NCBI GenBank assembly: GCA_903928615.1
Contig: CAIYRJ010000359.1
Coordinates: 1-5,425 of the forward strand
Origin: an uncultured Actinomycetes bacterium
GTDB lineage: Bacteria; Actinomycetota; Thermoleophilia; Miltoncostaeales; Miltoncostaeaceae
DNA: 5,425 bases
Reading direction: 5' to 3'
A model generated the notes under the pieces. That model saw nothing but the letters and a program-made list of their open reading frames with translations, ran no database searches and was not told the DNA's origin. Below, in pieces: positions 1 through 5,425 of the stretch. The translations under genes were made by a program, and so were the position numbers. The first letter of the stretch is position 1. Each line of letters opens with the position of its first letter.

Positions 1-796
1 AGGCCGCGTCGTCCCCAGCGGCCTCGAGGATTCGCCGGGCGTCCTCGAAGCGCAGCCCCCGCCGCGCGAGCCAGCCGAGCGCGCGGCGCCTGTCCCCGGA
101 ATCGGTGGCCTGCGCCGGATACCGCCTGCGCACCTGCCGGATGAGCTCCTCGGCATCGGGAGCGGCCTCACCGCGCTCCGGACGCGTGCCCTCGTCGGGC
201 CGCACGGCCTCGCGCACCGCCTGCGGCGACAGGCCCTTGCGCACCAGGCGGTCAGCCATGCGCGTGCGATCGGCGGCGCTGTCGGGAATGCCCGTGCGCG
301 CCACGGCTGCGGCCAGCACCTGCGCATCGTGGCCCTCGGGCAGGGCCTCATCGATCGCACGAGCCACGACCTCGTTGGCGAAGCCCACCCGAAGCATCTC
401 CGATCTGATGCGCCGCGACGCCCAGCCGCGCGCGGCGAGGCGCTCCACGCGCTGCGCGGCGTTGGCCTGCTCGTCCAGCAGCCCCGCCGCCTCGAGGCGC
501 GCGAGCACGCGTGCCGCCTGGCCCTCCTCGGCCCGTCGGTCGCGCAGCCGCTGCACCACCTCGCGGTACGACCGGCCACGGGCCACCGTGAACCTGAGGG
601 CGGCCTCCCACAGGCGCTCGACCGCCGCGGCGTCCTCGATGGCGGCGACGCGATCCTCGCCCCTCTCCTCGCCCGTGCTGAGCCCGAGGTCGGCCACGAG
701 GTGCACGGGAAGGCGCAGCCACTTCGCGCCGTCACGCTCGACGCGGATGTAGGCCCCGTTTGATGACGCGCGCAGCGCCGTGATGACGGAGATCAC
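1..796 (-). CDS. recX: Regulatory protein RecX (3' end cut off by window edge)
   Basis: RecX binds RecA filaments and modulates recombination and SOS activity in the cytoplasm. The reading frame was obtained by translating the minus strand by hand; 265 residues are visible with no stop. The N-terminus, after a GTG start at 796, reads ISVITALRASSNGAYIRVER, the usual RecX opening beta segment. Helical repeats follow: R1 at about 65-104 (ALRFTVARGRSYREVV), R2 at about 106-151 (LLDEQAN, where the family usually has LDDxxFA), an R3-type unit at 158-199, and a second R3-like unit at 215-259 containing RRALGWLARRGLRFEDARRIL. Many RecX proteins have about 150-200 residues, so this one is long. No strong ribosome binding site precedes the GTG; it lies 16 bases after the stop of the upstream zinc-ribbon gene, so translation may be coupled. 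recA is not the immediate upstream neighbour, which is unusual. The family call is secure; the exact start is less so. Confidence 0.88.
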   Translation of the reverse strand, partial: MISVITALRASSNGAYIRVERDGAKWLRLPVHLVADLGLSTGEERGEDRVAAIEDAAAVERLWEAALRFTVARGRSYREVVQRLRDRRAEEGQAARVLARLEAAGLLDEQANAAQRVERLAARGWASRRIRSEMLRVGFANEVVARAIDEALPEGHDAQVLAAAVARTGIPDSAADRTRMADRLVRKGLSPQAVREAVRPDEGTRPERGEAAPDAEELIRQVRRRYPAQATDSGDRRRALGWLARRGLRFEDARRILEAAGDDAA

Positions 797-812
797 GGCG
801 AGGGTGGGGCGG

Positions 813-1016
813 CTAGGCCTCGCGCGGCATCTCGTTCGCGCACCGCATGCAGCGCCACACGGGGTGGTTGCGGTCGCGGGCGACGGGGCTGGCCCCGTCG
901 AGGTCGTGCGTGCGCATCTTCCGCTGCGTCGCGAACATCTGCGCCCCGCACTTGGGGCACTCGGGAGCCCCCTCGAGGGCGTTGATCTCGGTGCCGGATG
1001 TCTCGTTCTCAGCCAT
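813..1016 (-). CDS. Small zinc-ribbon protein of unknown function
   Basis: This 67-residue protein has two CxxC knuckles, CPKCG at 20-24 and CMRC at 56-59, separated by 32 residues with several basic residues and a histidine. That spacing is typical of a treble-clef or zinc-ribbon fold, so it probably binds one zinc ion through four cysteines. The N-terminal 18 residues are acidic and likely flexible. The ATG at 1016 is preceded by TAAGG about 8 bases upstream, a plausible ribosome binding site. It sits 38 bases after the oxidoreductase stop and 16 bases before recX, all on the same strand, so it is probably co-transcribed with both. I do not recognise a named family. A role in nucleic acid or protein binding is possible from the fold but not shown. 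Confidence 0.75.
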   Translation of the reverse strand: MAENETSGTEINALEGAPECPKCGAQMFATQRKMRTHDLDGASPVARDRNHPVWRCMRCANEMPREA

Positions 1017-1054
1017 GCCCGAACCTTACCGCCCCCCGCGAGCCACGGCGAGGC

Positions 1055-2134
1055 TCAGCGGGCACCCACCGGTGCAGCGGCGTCGAGGCGGGCGATCTCC
1101 TTGCGCACGGCAGGGGCCACCTCGGTGCCATAGAGCTCGATGGCGCGCATCATGTCGGCGTGCGGCGGATTGCCCACGCCCATGTGCAGGAGCACCCGGC
1201 GGTTCCCGAACATCTCGTACTCGGCGAGGATCTTCTCGGTCACCTCGGCGGGGCTGCCCACCATCAGCGCGCCGTGTGGCTGGCGCATGCGATCGAACTG
1301 CGCGCGGTCGATCTGGCTGCCCCACCCGCGCTCGCTGCCGATCTGGTTCATCGCGGCCATGATCCCCGGCGCGGAGATATCGGCGGCCTTCTGCGAGGTG
1401 TCGGCGATGAAGCCGTGCGATCCGATCGACACCGGCACCGCGGCGGGGTCATGCCCGAACTCCTCGAGCGCCTCGCGGTAGAGGTTGACGAAGGGGATGA
1501 ACGGCTGCGCGGCGGCGCCGATGATGGCCACGGAGATCGGCAGGCCACGGGCCGCCGCGTTCACCACCGACTGCGGCGTGCCGCCGACCGCGATCCAGAT
1601 GGGCAGGCGCTCCTGCTGGGGACGCGGGTGGACGGCGCGCCCCTCGATGGGCGCGCGTCGCGAGCCGCTCCAGGTGACCACTTCCTCCTCGCGCAACTGC
1701 AGCAGCAGGTCGAGCTTCTCGAGGAACAGGCCCTGGTAGTCGGCGAGGTCGTAGCCGAAGAGCGGGAACGACTCGATGAACGACCCGCGCCCGGCCATGA
1801 TCTCGGCACGCCCCTGCGAGATGAGGTCGATGGTGGCGAAGTCCTGGAACACCCGCACGGGATCGTCGGACGACAGCACGGTGACCGCCGACGTGAGCCG
1901 GATGCGCGAGGTGCGCGCGGCCGCGGCGGCCAGCACCACGGCGGGAGACGACACCGGAAAGTCGGGCCGGTGGTGCTCCCCAACGCCGAAGACGTCGAGC
2001 CCCACCTCGTCCGCCAGCACGATCTCGTCCACGAGGTCGCGCACGCGCTGACCCACGTCGATGGCCCGCCCGGTCGCCGGGTCGGGCGTGGCATCGCCGA
2101 ACGAGTAGATGCCGAGCTCGATCCCCTGCGTCAC
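1055..2134 (-). CDS. LLM class flavin-dependent oxidoreductase (2I7G/Atu2307-like)
   Basis: The protein has 359 residues and is a luciferase-like monooxygenase family member, a TIM-barrel enzyme expected to use reduced FMN (often F420 in actinobacterial relatives). The substrate is unknown. Recognisable features are GIYSFGD at 8-14 (first strand), the GVGEHH motif at 50-55, [19 protein letters not shown] at 82-100, [20 protein letters not shown] at 108-127, IWIAVGGTP at 179-187, and a C-terminal [11 protein letters not shown] segment at 292-302. From memory these match the subfamily modelled on Agrobacterium Atu2307 (PDB 2I7G), which is close to the usual length. The GTG start at 2134 overlaps the upstream stop as GTGA and has a strong GGAGG seven bases upstream. 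Starting further upstream would run through unrelated coding DNA. Family placement is firm; cofactor and reaction are inference. Confidence 0.93.
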   Translation of the reverse strand: MTQGIELGIYSFGDATPDPATGRAIDVGQRVRDLVDEIVLADEVGLDVFGVGEHHRPDFPVSSPAVVLAAAAARTSRIRLTSAVTVLSSDDPVRVFQDFATIDLISQGRAEIMAGRGSFIESFPLFGYDLADYQGLFLEKLDLLLQLREEEVVTWSGSRRAPIEGRAVHPRPQQERLPIWIAVGGTPQSVVNAAARGLPISVAIIGAAAQPFIPFVNLYREALEEFGHDPAAVPVSIGSHGFIADTSQKAADISAPGIMAAMNQIGSERGWGSQIDRAQFDRMRQPHGALMVGSPAEVTEKILAEYEMFGNRRVLLHMGVGNPPHADMMRAIELYGTEVAPAVRKEIARLDAAAPVGAR

Positions 2135-2466
2135 GCGCCCTCCTCCCCCGCCTCCCGCTGACGGCGCGCCTCGTCGAGATCGCGCTGGATTCGCCCGTCG
2201 TCGCGCTCGGCCAGGATGACATAGGCGATGTAGAACACCCCCAGGCTGATGCCCAGGCCCGCGGCGATCCACAGGAACGGCGACCACCCGAGCGGCGTTC
2301 CGATGGCCCAGCCGATGAGCAGGCTCACGGGCACCATGATGGCCCCGAGCACCCACACGCGCCGCTTGGCGGTGCGGGTGTACTCCGGGTTGGGATGCAG
2401 GCCCTCCTGCTCCGCCGCCACGCGGGCGACGATCTCCTCGCGCGACTCGCGCTGGTGTCCTGTCAC
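2131..2466 (-). CDS. Small two-helix membrane protein of unknown function
   Basis: From the GTG at 2466 the protein has 111 residues. A charged N-terminal part (1-36, including an [13 protein letters not shown] stretch) is followed by two hydrophobic segments, about 37-58 ([20 protein letters not shown]) and 63-85 ([20 protein letters not shown]). It ends in a charged, probably helical tail ([20 protein letters not shown]). Basic residues before the first helix suggest that both ends face the cytoplasm. The frame is open further upstream, but the longer version would run into the divergent gene and its N-terminus looks like antisense noise. The GTG also sits seven bases after a good -10 hexamer, which fits a leaderless transcript. 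The stop overlaps the oxidoreductase start by four bases. It may help anchor or serve the flavoenzyme, but only gene order supports that. Confidence 0.75.
   Translation of the reverse strand: MTGHQRESREEIVARVAAEQEGLHPNPEYTRTAKRRVWVLGAIMVPVSLLIGWAIGTPLGWSPFLWIAAGLGISLGVFYIAYVILAERDDGRIQRDLDEARRQREAGEEGA
2138..2146 (-). promoter_or_regulatory. Strong ribosome binding site for the LLM oxidoreductase
   Basis: On the minus strand this reads GGAGGAGGG, with GGAGG placed seven bases before the GTG at 2134. It lies inside the last codons of the upstream membrane protein gene. It decides the start of the oxidoreductase, and with the GTGA stop/start overlap it suggests translational coupling of the two genes. 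Confidence 0.8.
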
Positions 2467-2473
2467 GTCCGGA

Positions 2474-2501
2474 ACGGTAGCGGCGTACGATCGGCATGCA
2501 A
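2474..2501 (-). promoter_or_regulatory. Candidate promoter of the membrane protein-oxidoreductase-recX unit
   Basis: Reading the minus strand, TTGCAT (2501-2496) and TACCGT (2479-2474) are separated by 16 bases. The -10 fits the TANNNT pattern, while the -35 matches the consensus only in its TTG. The -10 ends seven bases before the GTG at 2466, so transcription would begin at or next to the start codon, giving a leaderless mRNA. No clear ribosome binding site precedes that GTG, which fits. Prediction by eye only. Confidence 0.45.
2486..2491 (+). promoter_or_regulatory. Candidate -10 element of the small plus-strand gene
   Basis: TACGAT fits TANNNT and ends nine bases before the ATG at 2501. 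That spacing would place the transcription start at or very near the start codon. No convincing -35 is seen (TCACGT and TGTCAC lie in the right area but match poorly). There is no purine-rich ribosome binding site in the nine bases before the ATG, which again suggests leaderless translation. Confidence 0.4.
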
Positions 2502-2698
2502 TGAGCGTTCGGCCGACATGTGCCGGGTGCGGCCAGCCCATCAAGCCGATGCGCGGCGTGCCCGACCACTGGGTGCACGCATCGAGGACCACCGCCTCGT
2601 GTGACCTCGACGCCGACCACACGCCGCGCCCGGCGGACGGCCAGGGCGGCCCGCCCGTGGATCAGCCCACGCGAGGCCACGACGAGACCAGCGGGTAG
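2501..2698 (+). CDS. Small cysteine/histidine-rich protein, likely zinc-binding
   Basis: The ATG at 2501 opens a 65-residue frame ending in TAG at 2696-2698. It contains CAGCG at 7-11, HWVHAS at 23-28 and SCDLDADH at 33-40; C7, C10, H26 and C34 (or H40) could bind one zinc ion. A CxxCG near the N-terminus followed by W-V-H and a later C-x-D resembles small actinobacterial proteins of unknown function that I know only by pattern. The C-terminal 25 residues are Pro/Gly/Asp-rich and probably disordered. The frame is open further upstream, but that part is antisense to the membrane protein gene. It is the only plus-strand gene in the window; it diverges from the membrane protein gene and overlaps the 3' end of the M23 peptidase gene by 37 bases. 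It could be a chance frame in GC-rich DNA, but the motif pattern and the -10 element argue for a gene. Confidence 0.6.
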   Translation: MSVRPTCAGCGQPIKPMRGVPDHWVHASRTTASCDLDADHTPRPADGQGGPPVDQPTRGHDETSG

Positions 2699-3735
2699 GG
2701 CCTGATCGGGCCGCCTCCCCCGGGGTGGATCTCGAAGTGCAGGTGGGGCGTGGTGCCCTTGGCGTCGCCGGTGTCGCCGTTGTAGCCGAGCACCGTGCCC
2801 GCCTTCACGAAGGCGCCCTCGCGCGCGGCGGGCGCGAAGCCGTCGAGGTGGCAGTAGAAGTACTCGTCGCCGTTCGACGCGCGGAGCCAGAAGCGGTTGC
2901 CGCTGATGGGCGTGGTGCCGATGCGGACGATCGTTCCGCTCACCACGGCCACGATCGGGGCGCCGCGGGCAGCCATGATGTCGATGCCCTCGTGATACCT
3001 GCTGCCGCGGGGCGCCATCCAGTCGTCCGAGAAGGTGGACGGCGCGGCCACCGGGAACACCGGCTCGGTGCCGGCCGGGGCCAGCGGGATGTCCTCGGAT
3101 CCCTTGGCGCGGGCCGCGCGCACGCGCTGCTGCACCCGCGCGGACAGCGCGGCCTTGAGCTCGCCCCGCGCCTGGGCCACCACCGTGCGCTGCTCGGCCA
3201 GCAGGGCCTTGATGCGGTCGCGCTCGCGCGCGGCCACGGCGGCCTCGGCCCGGGAATCCTCGATGGCCTTGGCCAGGCGCACCTCGGCGGCCCGCAGCGC
3301 CACGCGCCGTGCGCGCACCTTGCGCACCAGCCCGGCGTCCTGGCCCGCGGCGCCCTGCAGGGCCTCGGTGCGGGTCATCAGGTCGCTGAGCGACCCGCTG
3401 GACACCACCAGCTCGAGCAGGTCGGGGTCGGGGCGCCGGTACAGCGACGCGAGGCGCGCGGAGAGCGTCTCCCGGGCCACCACGAGCTGCGCCCGCGTGC
3501 GCACGAGCTCCTCGCGCGTGCGCACCGTCTCGGCACGCGCGGCGTCGAGCCGGTCCATCGCGGCGTTGTGGCGCACGGCCGCCTCGCCGGCGGCGGCGTC
3601 CAGGCGGGCGGCGCGGGCCTCCACCTGCTGCACGCGCTCCTTGATCGACGAGAGGTCGCGCGCAGCCTGCGCAGGGGTGATCACCACGCACAGCGCGGCG
3701 ATTCCCAGCAGCATGATGAGGATGCGGCGGGCCAT
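2662..3735 (-). CDS. Secreted coiled-coil M23 family metallopeptidase (EnvC/PcsB-like layout)
   Basis: This is a likely exported peptidoglycan endopeptidase or an activator of wall hydrolysis. From the ATG at 3735 it has 357 residues. A signal peptide covers about 1-24 (MARR, then a hydrophobic core, then TPAQA before ARD). A long alanine/arginine/glutamate-rich coiled coil follows at about 26-215, broken near 99-126 by [20 protein letters not shown], a hinge like that in PcsB/CwlO/EnvC-type proteins. The M23 (LytM) domain spans about 240-345. All expected residues are present: zinc ligands H248 and D252 (HEGID) and H333, with H296 (YCHL) and H331 (first His of HLHFE) as catalytic histidines, so it should be active. 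An alternative ATG at 3762 would add nine acidic residues ahead of MARR; neither start has a clear ribosome binding site, and I chose 3735 because it gives a standard signal peptide. It lies 55 bases after the CMD gene and may share its transcript. Confidence 0.92.
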   Translation of the reverse strand: MARRILIMLLGIAALCVVITPAQAARDLSSIKERVQQVEARAARLDAAAGEAAVRHNAAMDRLDAARAETVRTREELVRTRAQLVVARETLSARLASLYRRPDPDLLELVVSSGSLSDLMTRTEALQGAAGQDAGLVRKVRARRVALRAAEVRLAKAIEDSRAEAAVAARERDRIKALLAEQRTVVAQARGELKAALSARVQQRVRAARAKGSEDIPLAPAGTEPVFPVAAPSTFSDDWMAPRGSRYHEGIDIMAARGAPIVAVVSGTIVRIGTTPISGNRFWLRASNGDEYFYCHLDGFAPAAREGAFVKAGTVLGYNGDTGDAKGTTPHLHFEIHPGGGGPIRPYPLVSSWPRVG

Positions 3736-3770
3736 GGGCGGGGCATTGTCGTCCCCTTCCATGGCCCGCC
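3726..3770. repeat. Perfect 12-bp inverted repeat enclosing both M23 start codons
   Basis: GGCGGGCCATGG at 3726-3737 is repeated as its exact reverse complement CCATGGCCCGCC at 3759-3770, with a 21-base spacer. In the minus-strand mRNA the first arm contains the ATG at 3762 and the second arm the ATG at 3735. The spacer also holds GGGG and CCCC that could pair around a nine-base loop. The RNA could therefore form a very stable hairpin over the translation start. No run of U follows, so it is not a standard intrinsic terminator. The second arm encodes the MARR start of the signal peptide. Confidence 0.7.
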
Positions 3771-3790
3771 GTGAAATCCCCGTTGCTACG

Positions 3791-4174
3791 TCAGTTGGCG
3801 TCCTCCGCCAGCACCTCGTTGAGCTGCGCCTGCGCGTTGATCGCCGCGGGGAAGCCCGCATACGCGGCGAGCTGGATGACCAGCTCGCGCAGCTCGTCCT
3901 CGGTGATGCCCACGCGCAGCCCGGCGCGCATGTGCACCTTCACCTGCCGGTCCTTGCCGCCCAGCGCCATGAGCATGCTGAGGGTGGCGATCTGCCGCTC
4001 CTTCAGCGTGAGCCCCGGGCGCTGGTAGATGTCGCCGTAGATCGTCTCGATGATGCGGTCGCCGAGCTCGCCGAGAGTCGCGAGCGACTCCTCGGCCTTC
4101 GGCCCCAGCACCTGCTTGACGCTCTCGGCGCCCTGCTCGTGGCGCGTCTCGCGCCAGTCGGACTCGGCGGACAC
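3791..4174 (-). CDS. Carboxymuconolactone decarboxylase (CMD) family protein, PcaC-like
   Basis: The protein has 127 residues, the usual length of a single CMD domain, a small all-helical fold that often forms hexamers. Family features are LTLKERQIATLSMLMALGG (56-73), a conserved histidine in HMRAGLRVGIT (81-91), EDELREL (92-98) and AAYAGFPAAINA (103-114). There is no CxxxC pair, so it lacks the AhpD-type peroxidase centre and is closer to PcaC-like members. No other protocatechuate-pathway genes are visible, so the substrate is unknown and the name should stay at family level. The GTG start at 4174 has AGGAG five bases upstream, overlapping the TAG stop of the solute-binding protein gene eight bases away. 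The two genes are therefore probably translated together. Confidence 0.92.
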   Translation of the reverse strand: MSAESDWRETRHEQGAESVKQVLGPKAEESLATLGELGDRIIETIYGDIYQRPGLTLKERQIATLSMLMALGGKDRQVKVHMRAGLRVGITEDELRELVIQLAAYAGFPAAINAQAQLNEVLAEDAN

Positions 4175-4179
4175 GATGG

Positions 4180-4184
4180 CTCCT
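4180..4184 (-). promoter_or_regulatory. Ribosome binding site of the CMD gene, overlapping the upstream stop
   Basis: The minus strand reads TAGGAG followed by five bases and the GTG at 4174. The last two bases of the TAG stop of the solute-binding protein gene are the first two of AGGAG. This fixes the CMD start and suggests that ribosomes ending the first gene begin the second. Confidence 0.75.
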
Positions 4185-5352
4185 ACTTGTTGGTGCGGTC
4201 GGTGTAGACCACGTCGAAGTCACCGGCGGCGTCCACCCTGAGGATGCTCACGGGGACGTTCGGCCGGTTGCCCTGGCTGTTGATGGTGATGGCCCCCGTG
4301 GCGCCGTTGAAGCCCTTGGTCTTCTTCAGCTGGGCGAGCACCTGGCCGTACTTGAACGGGTCGGCCTTCTTCCACGACGCGAAGAGGATGTTCGCCGAGT
4401 CGTAGGTGAAGGTGCCCCACGTTCCCGGGGTCTTGCCTGGGAAGGCCTTCTTGTACGCCGCGACGTACCCCTTGGCGGTGGGGAACTGCGTGGGCTCGGG
4501 CACGCCGCTGAACACGCAGTTCTGGCTGGCGGGGAGACCCGCGGCGGTGATGAAGCCGGGGTCCTGGTTGGCCAGGCCCGCGAAGCACTTGGCCGGGTTG
4601 CCCGTGGCCTTGAGCGCCGAGGCGATCTTCGCGCCCTCCGGGAAGTAGGTGCTGAGGTAGACGGCCGTGGGGTTGTTGGTGAGCGCCTGCTGCACCGCCG
4701 CCGTGTAGTCGGCCTGGTTCTCCTGCACCACGACGTTGGTCACGAGCACGCCCTTGGGCTCGAGCGCGGCCTTGAGGCGCGCGGACATTCCGGTGGTGTA
4801 CGCGCTGTCAGTGGTGATCATCGCCACCTTGGCGGGCTTCAGGACGTTGAGGATGTAGCCCGACTCCACCGGGGAGATCTGGCTGTTCTTCGGCTGCACG
4901 GTGACGCCGTAGCCCGTGGTGTCATCCGTGGAGGTCATCTGCACCGGGACGATCTTCGCCTTGGTGTAGACGGGCAGGTTCACGAGGCCCACCGATGAGT
5001 TGTACGGACCGACCACGGCCACGACCTTGGCCTTGATCGCCTTTGCCGCCGCCGCCTTCGCGAGCGCGGGGTTCGCCTTGTCGTCGATCTTGACGATCTC
5101 CACCATGCGGCCGTTGAAGCCGCCCTTGGCGTTGTACTGCTTCACCGCGAGCTGCACGCCGCGCAGCATGTCCTGCCCATTGGAGGCCTGCGCGCCCGTG
5201 AGGGGGCCTTCCATGGCGATTCCGATGGTGCCGTAGGTGGACGGATCGCCGCCCACCGACGAGCCACCGATGAGTCCTGCCGAGGCAGTGGAGGCGACTG
5301 CACCGGCGGCGATGAGCGCGGCGGCGCCGAGGATGAGCGAACGTCGTGGCAC
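4183..5352 (-). CDS. ABC transporter substrate-binding protein, branched-chain amino acid (LivJ/LivK) type
   Basis: This 389-residue type I periplasmic-binding-fold protein would capture a solute outside the membrane for an ABC importer. An N-terminal signal peptide covers about 1-25 (MPRRS, a hydrophobic core, then STASA). No lipobox cysteine is seen, so lipid anchoring is not predicted. The mature protein has the family's order of motifs: IGIAMEGPLTG (43-53), GVQLAVKQYNAKGG (65-78), VVGPYNSSVGLVNLPVY (113-129), a ligand-pocket-like TSTDDTTGYG (140-149), DSAYTTGMSARLKAAL (182-197), FTYDSANILFASW (315-327), and a C-terminal FNGATGAITINSQGNR (348-363). C256 and C279 could form a disulphide. 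The ligand could be a branched-chain amino acid, amide, urea or an aromatic acid; the family is broad. No permease or ATPase genes are visible. The GTG start at 5352 has AAAAGGAG five bases upstream, a strong site. Confidence 0.94.
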   Translation of the reverse strand: MPRRSLILGAAALIAAGAVASTASAGLIGGSSVGGDPSTYGTIGIAMEGPLTGAQASNGQDMLRGVQLAVKQYNAKGGFNGRMVEIVKIDDKANPALAKAAAAKAIKAKVVAVVGPYNSSVGLVNLPVYTKAKIVPVQMTSTDDTTGYGVTVQPKNSQISPVESGYILNVLKPAKVAMITTDSAYTTGMSARLKAALEPKGVLVTNVVVQENQADYTAAVQQALTNNPTAVYLSTYFPEGAKIASALKATGNPAKCFAGLANQDPGFITAAGLPASQNCVFSGVPEPTQFPTAKGYVAAYKKAFPGKTPGTWGTFTYDSANILFASWKKADPFKYGQVLAQLKKTKGFNGATGAITINSQGNRPNVPVSILRVDAAGDFDVVYTDRTNK

Positions 5353-5357
5353 GGGGG

Positions 5358-5365
5358 CTCCTTTT
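5358..5365 (-). promoter_or_regulatory. Strong ribosome binding site of the substrate-binding protein gene
   Basis: The minus strand reads AAAAGGAG, then five C residues, then the GTG at 5352. It supports this GTG as the start, which also gives a normal signal peptide. The remaining 60 bases to the window edge hold no other gene that I can see. Confidence 0.8.
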
Positions 5366-5425
5366 CGAGCGTCGAGATCGTGGCGGGGGAACCCTAGCCG
5401 CCAGCGGGGATGCGGCCCCCGGGGC

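Noticed and set aside
348..722. Minus-strand frame of 124 residues within recX
   Set aside because: Another frame on the same strand reads as RecX; this one is an arginine/glycine-rich shadow.
1040..1056. Possible terminator hairpin GAGCC/GGCTC at the end of the oxidoreductase gene
   Set aside because: The stem has only five pairs and no following T run, and the next genes are close and on the same strand, so termination here is unlikely.
998..2161. Long plus-strand open frame (387 residues) opposite the oxidoreductase gene
   Set aside because: Antisense to a well-recognised LLM enzyme; the composition is rich in H, R, G and D with no recognisable fold.
2135..3691. Upstream extension of the oxidoreductase frame to a total of 878 residues
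   Set aside because: The added part lies in the wrong frame of the membrane protein gene and the M23 gene. The GTG at 2134 with its strong ribosome binding site explains the real start.
2725..3774. Long open frame on the plus strand (349 residues) opposite the M23 gene
   Set aside because: It is the antisense of a clear M23 peptidase coding region. The translation is a low-complexity run of H, G, A, R and V without domains, as expected in GC-rich DNA.
3035..4207. Plus-strand open frame of 390 residues across the M23 and CMD genes
   Set aside because: It spans two real opposite-strand genes and is dominated by S, R and A; a shadow frame.
5391..5396. TAGGGT on the minus strand as a -10 element for the solute-binding protein gene
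   Set aside because: No matching -35 lies at the right distance, and the upstream sequence ends at the window edge, so it cannot be told from chance.
5415..5425. GC palindrome at the right window edge
   Set aside because: It is cut by the window end and consists only of C and G runs, common in this genome; no support for a terminator or operator.

Overview
The window comes from a high-GC genome (roughly 70% by eye) with GTG starts in several genes, strong codon bias toward G/C and dense packing of short transcription units. These traits, and the resemblance of several proteins to actinobacterial forms, suggest an Actinomycetota chromosome, perhaps an uncultured or Thermoleophilia-like lineage. 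The class-level guess is an inference. I see no mobile elements, CRISPR array, tRNA or rRNA.

Layout, reading down the minus strand from the right edge. First comes an exported branched-chain-amino-acid-type solute-binding protein (5352-4183). It is followed after 8 bases by a carboxymuconolactone decarboxylase (CMD) family protein (4174-3791), whose ribosome binding site overlaps the preceding stop codon. After a short gap holding a perfect 12-bp inverted repeat is a secreted coiled-coil plus M23 peptidase (3735-2662). A small plus-strand gene for a likely zinc-binding protein (2501-2698) lies tail-to-tail with the peptidase and overlaps its 3' end. It is divergent from a second minus-strand unit: a small two-helix membrane protein (2466-2131), a luciferase-like flavin-dependent oxidoreductase (2134-1055, starts overlapping as GTGA), a 67-residue zinc-ribbon protein (1016-813) and recX (796 to the left edge, C-terminus cut off).

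The genes look like ordinary housekeeping and peripheral metabolism: solute uptake, wall hydrolysis, a flavin oxidoreductase and control of RecA. The two minus-strand groups are probably separate transcription units, because a divergent promoter region lies between them at about 2466-2501. Nothing here amounts to a convincing new defence, toxin or biosynthetic system. The points most worth a second look are the hairpin that would bury both candidate start codons of the peptidase, the back-to-back leaderless-type promoters, and the apparent extra triple-helix repeat in RecX.
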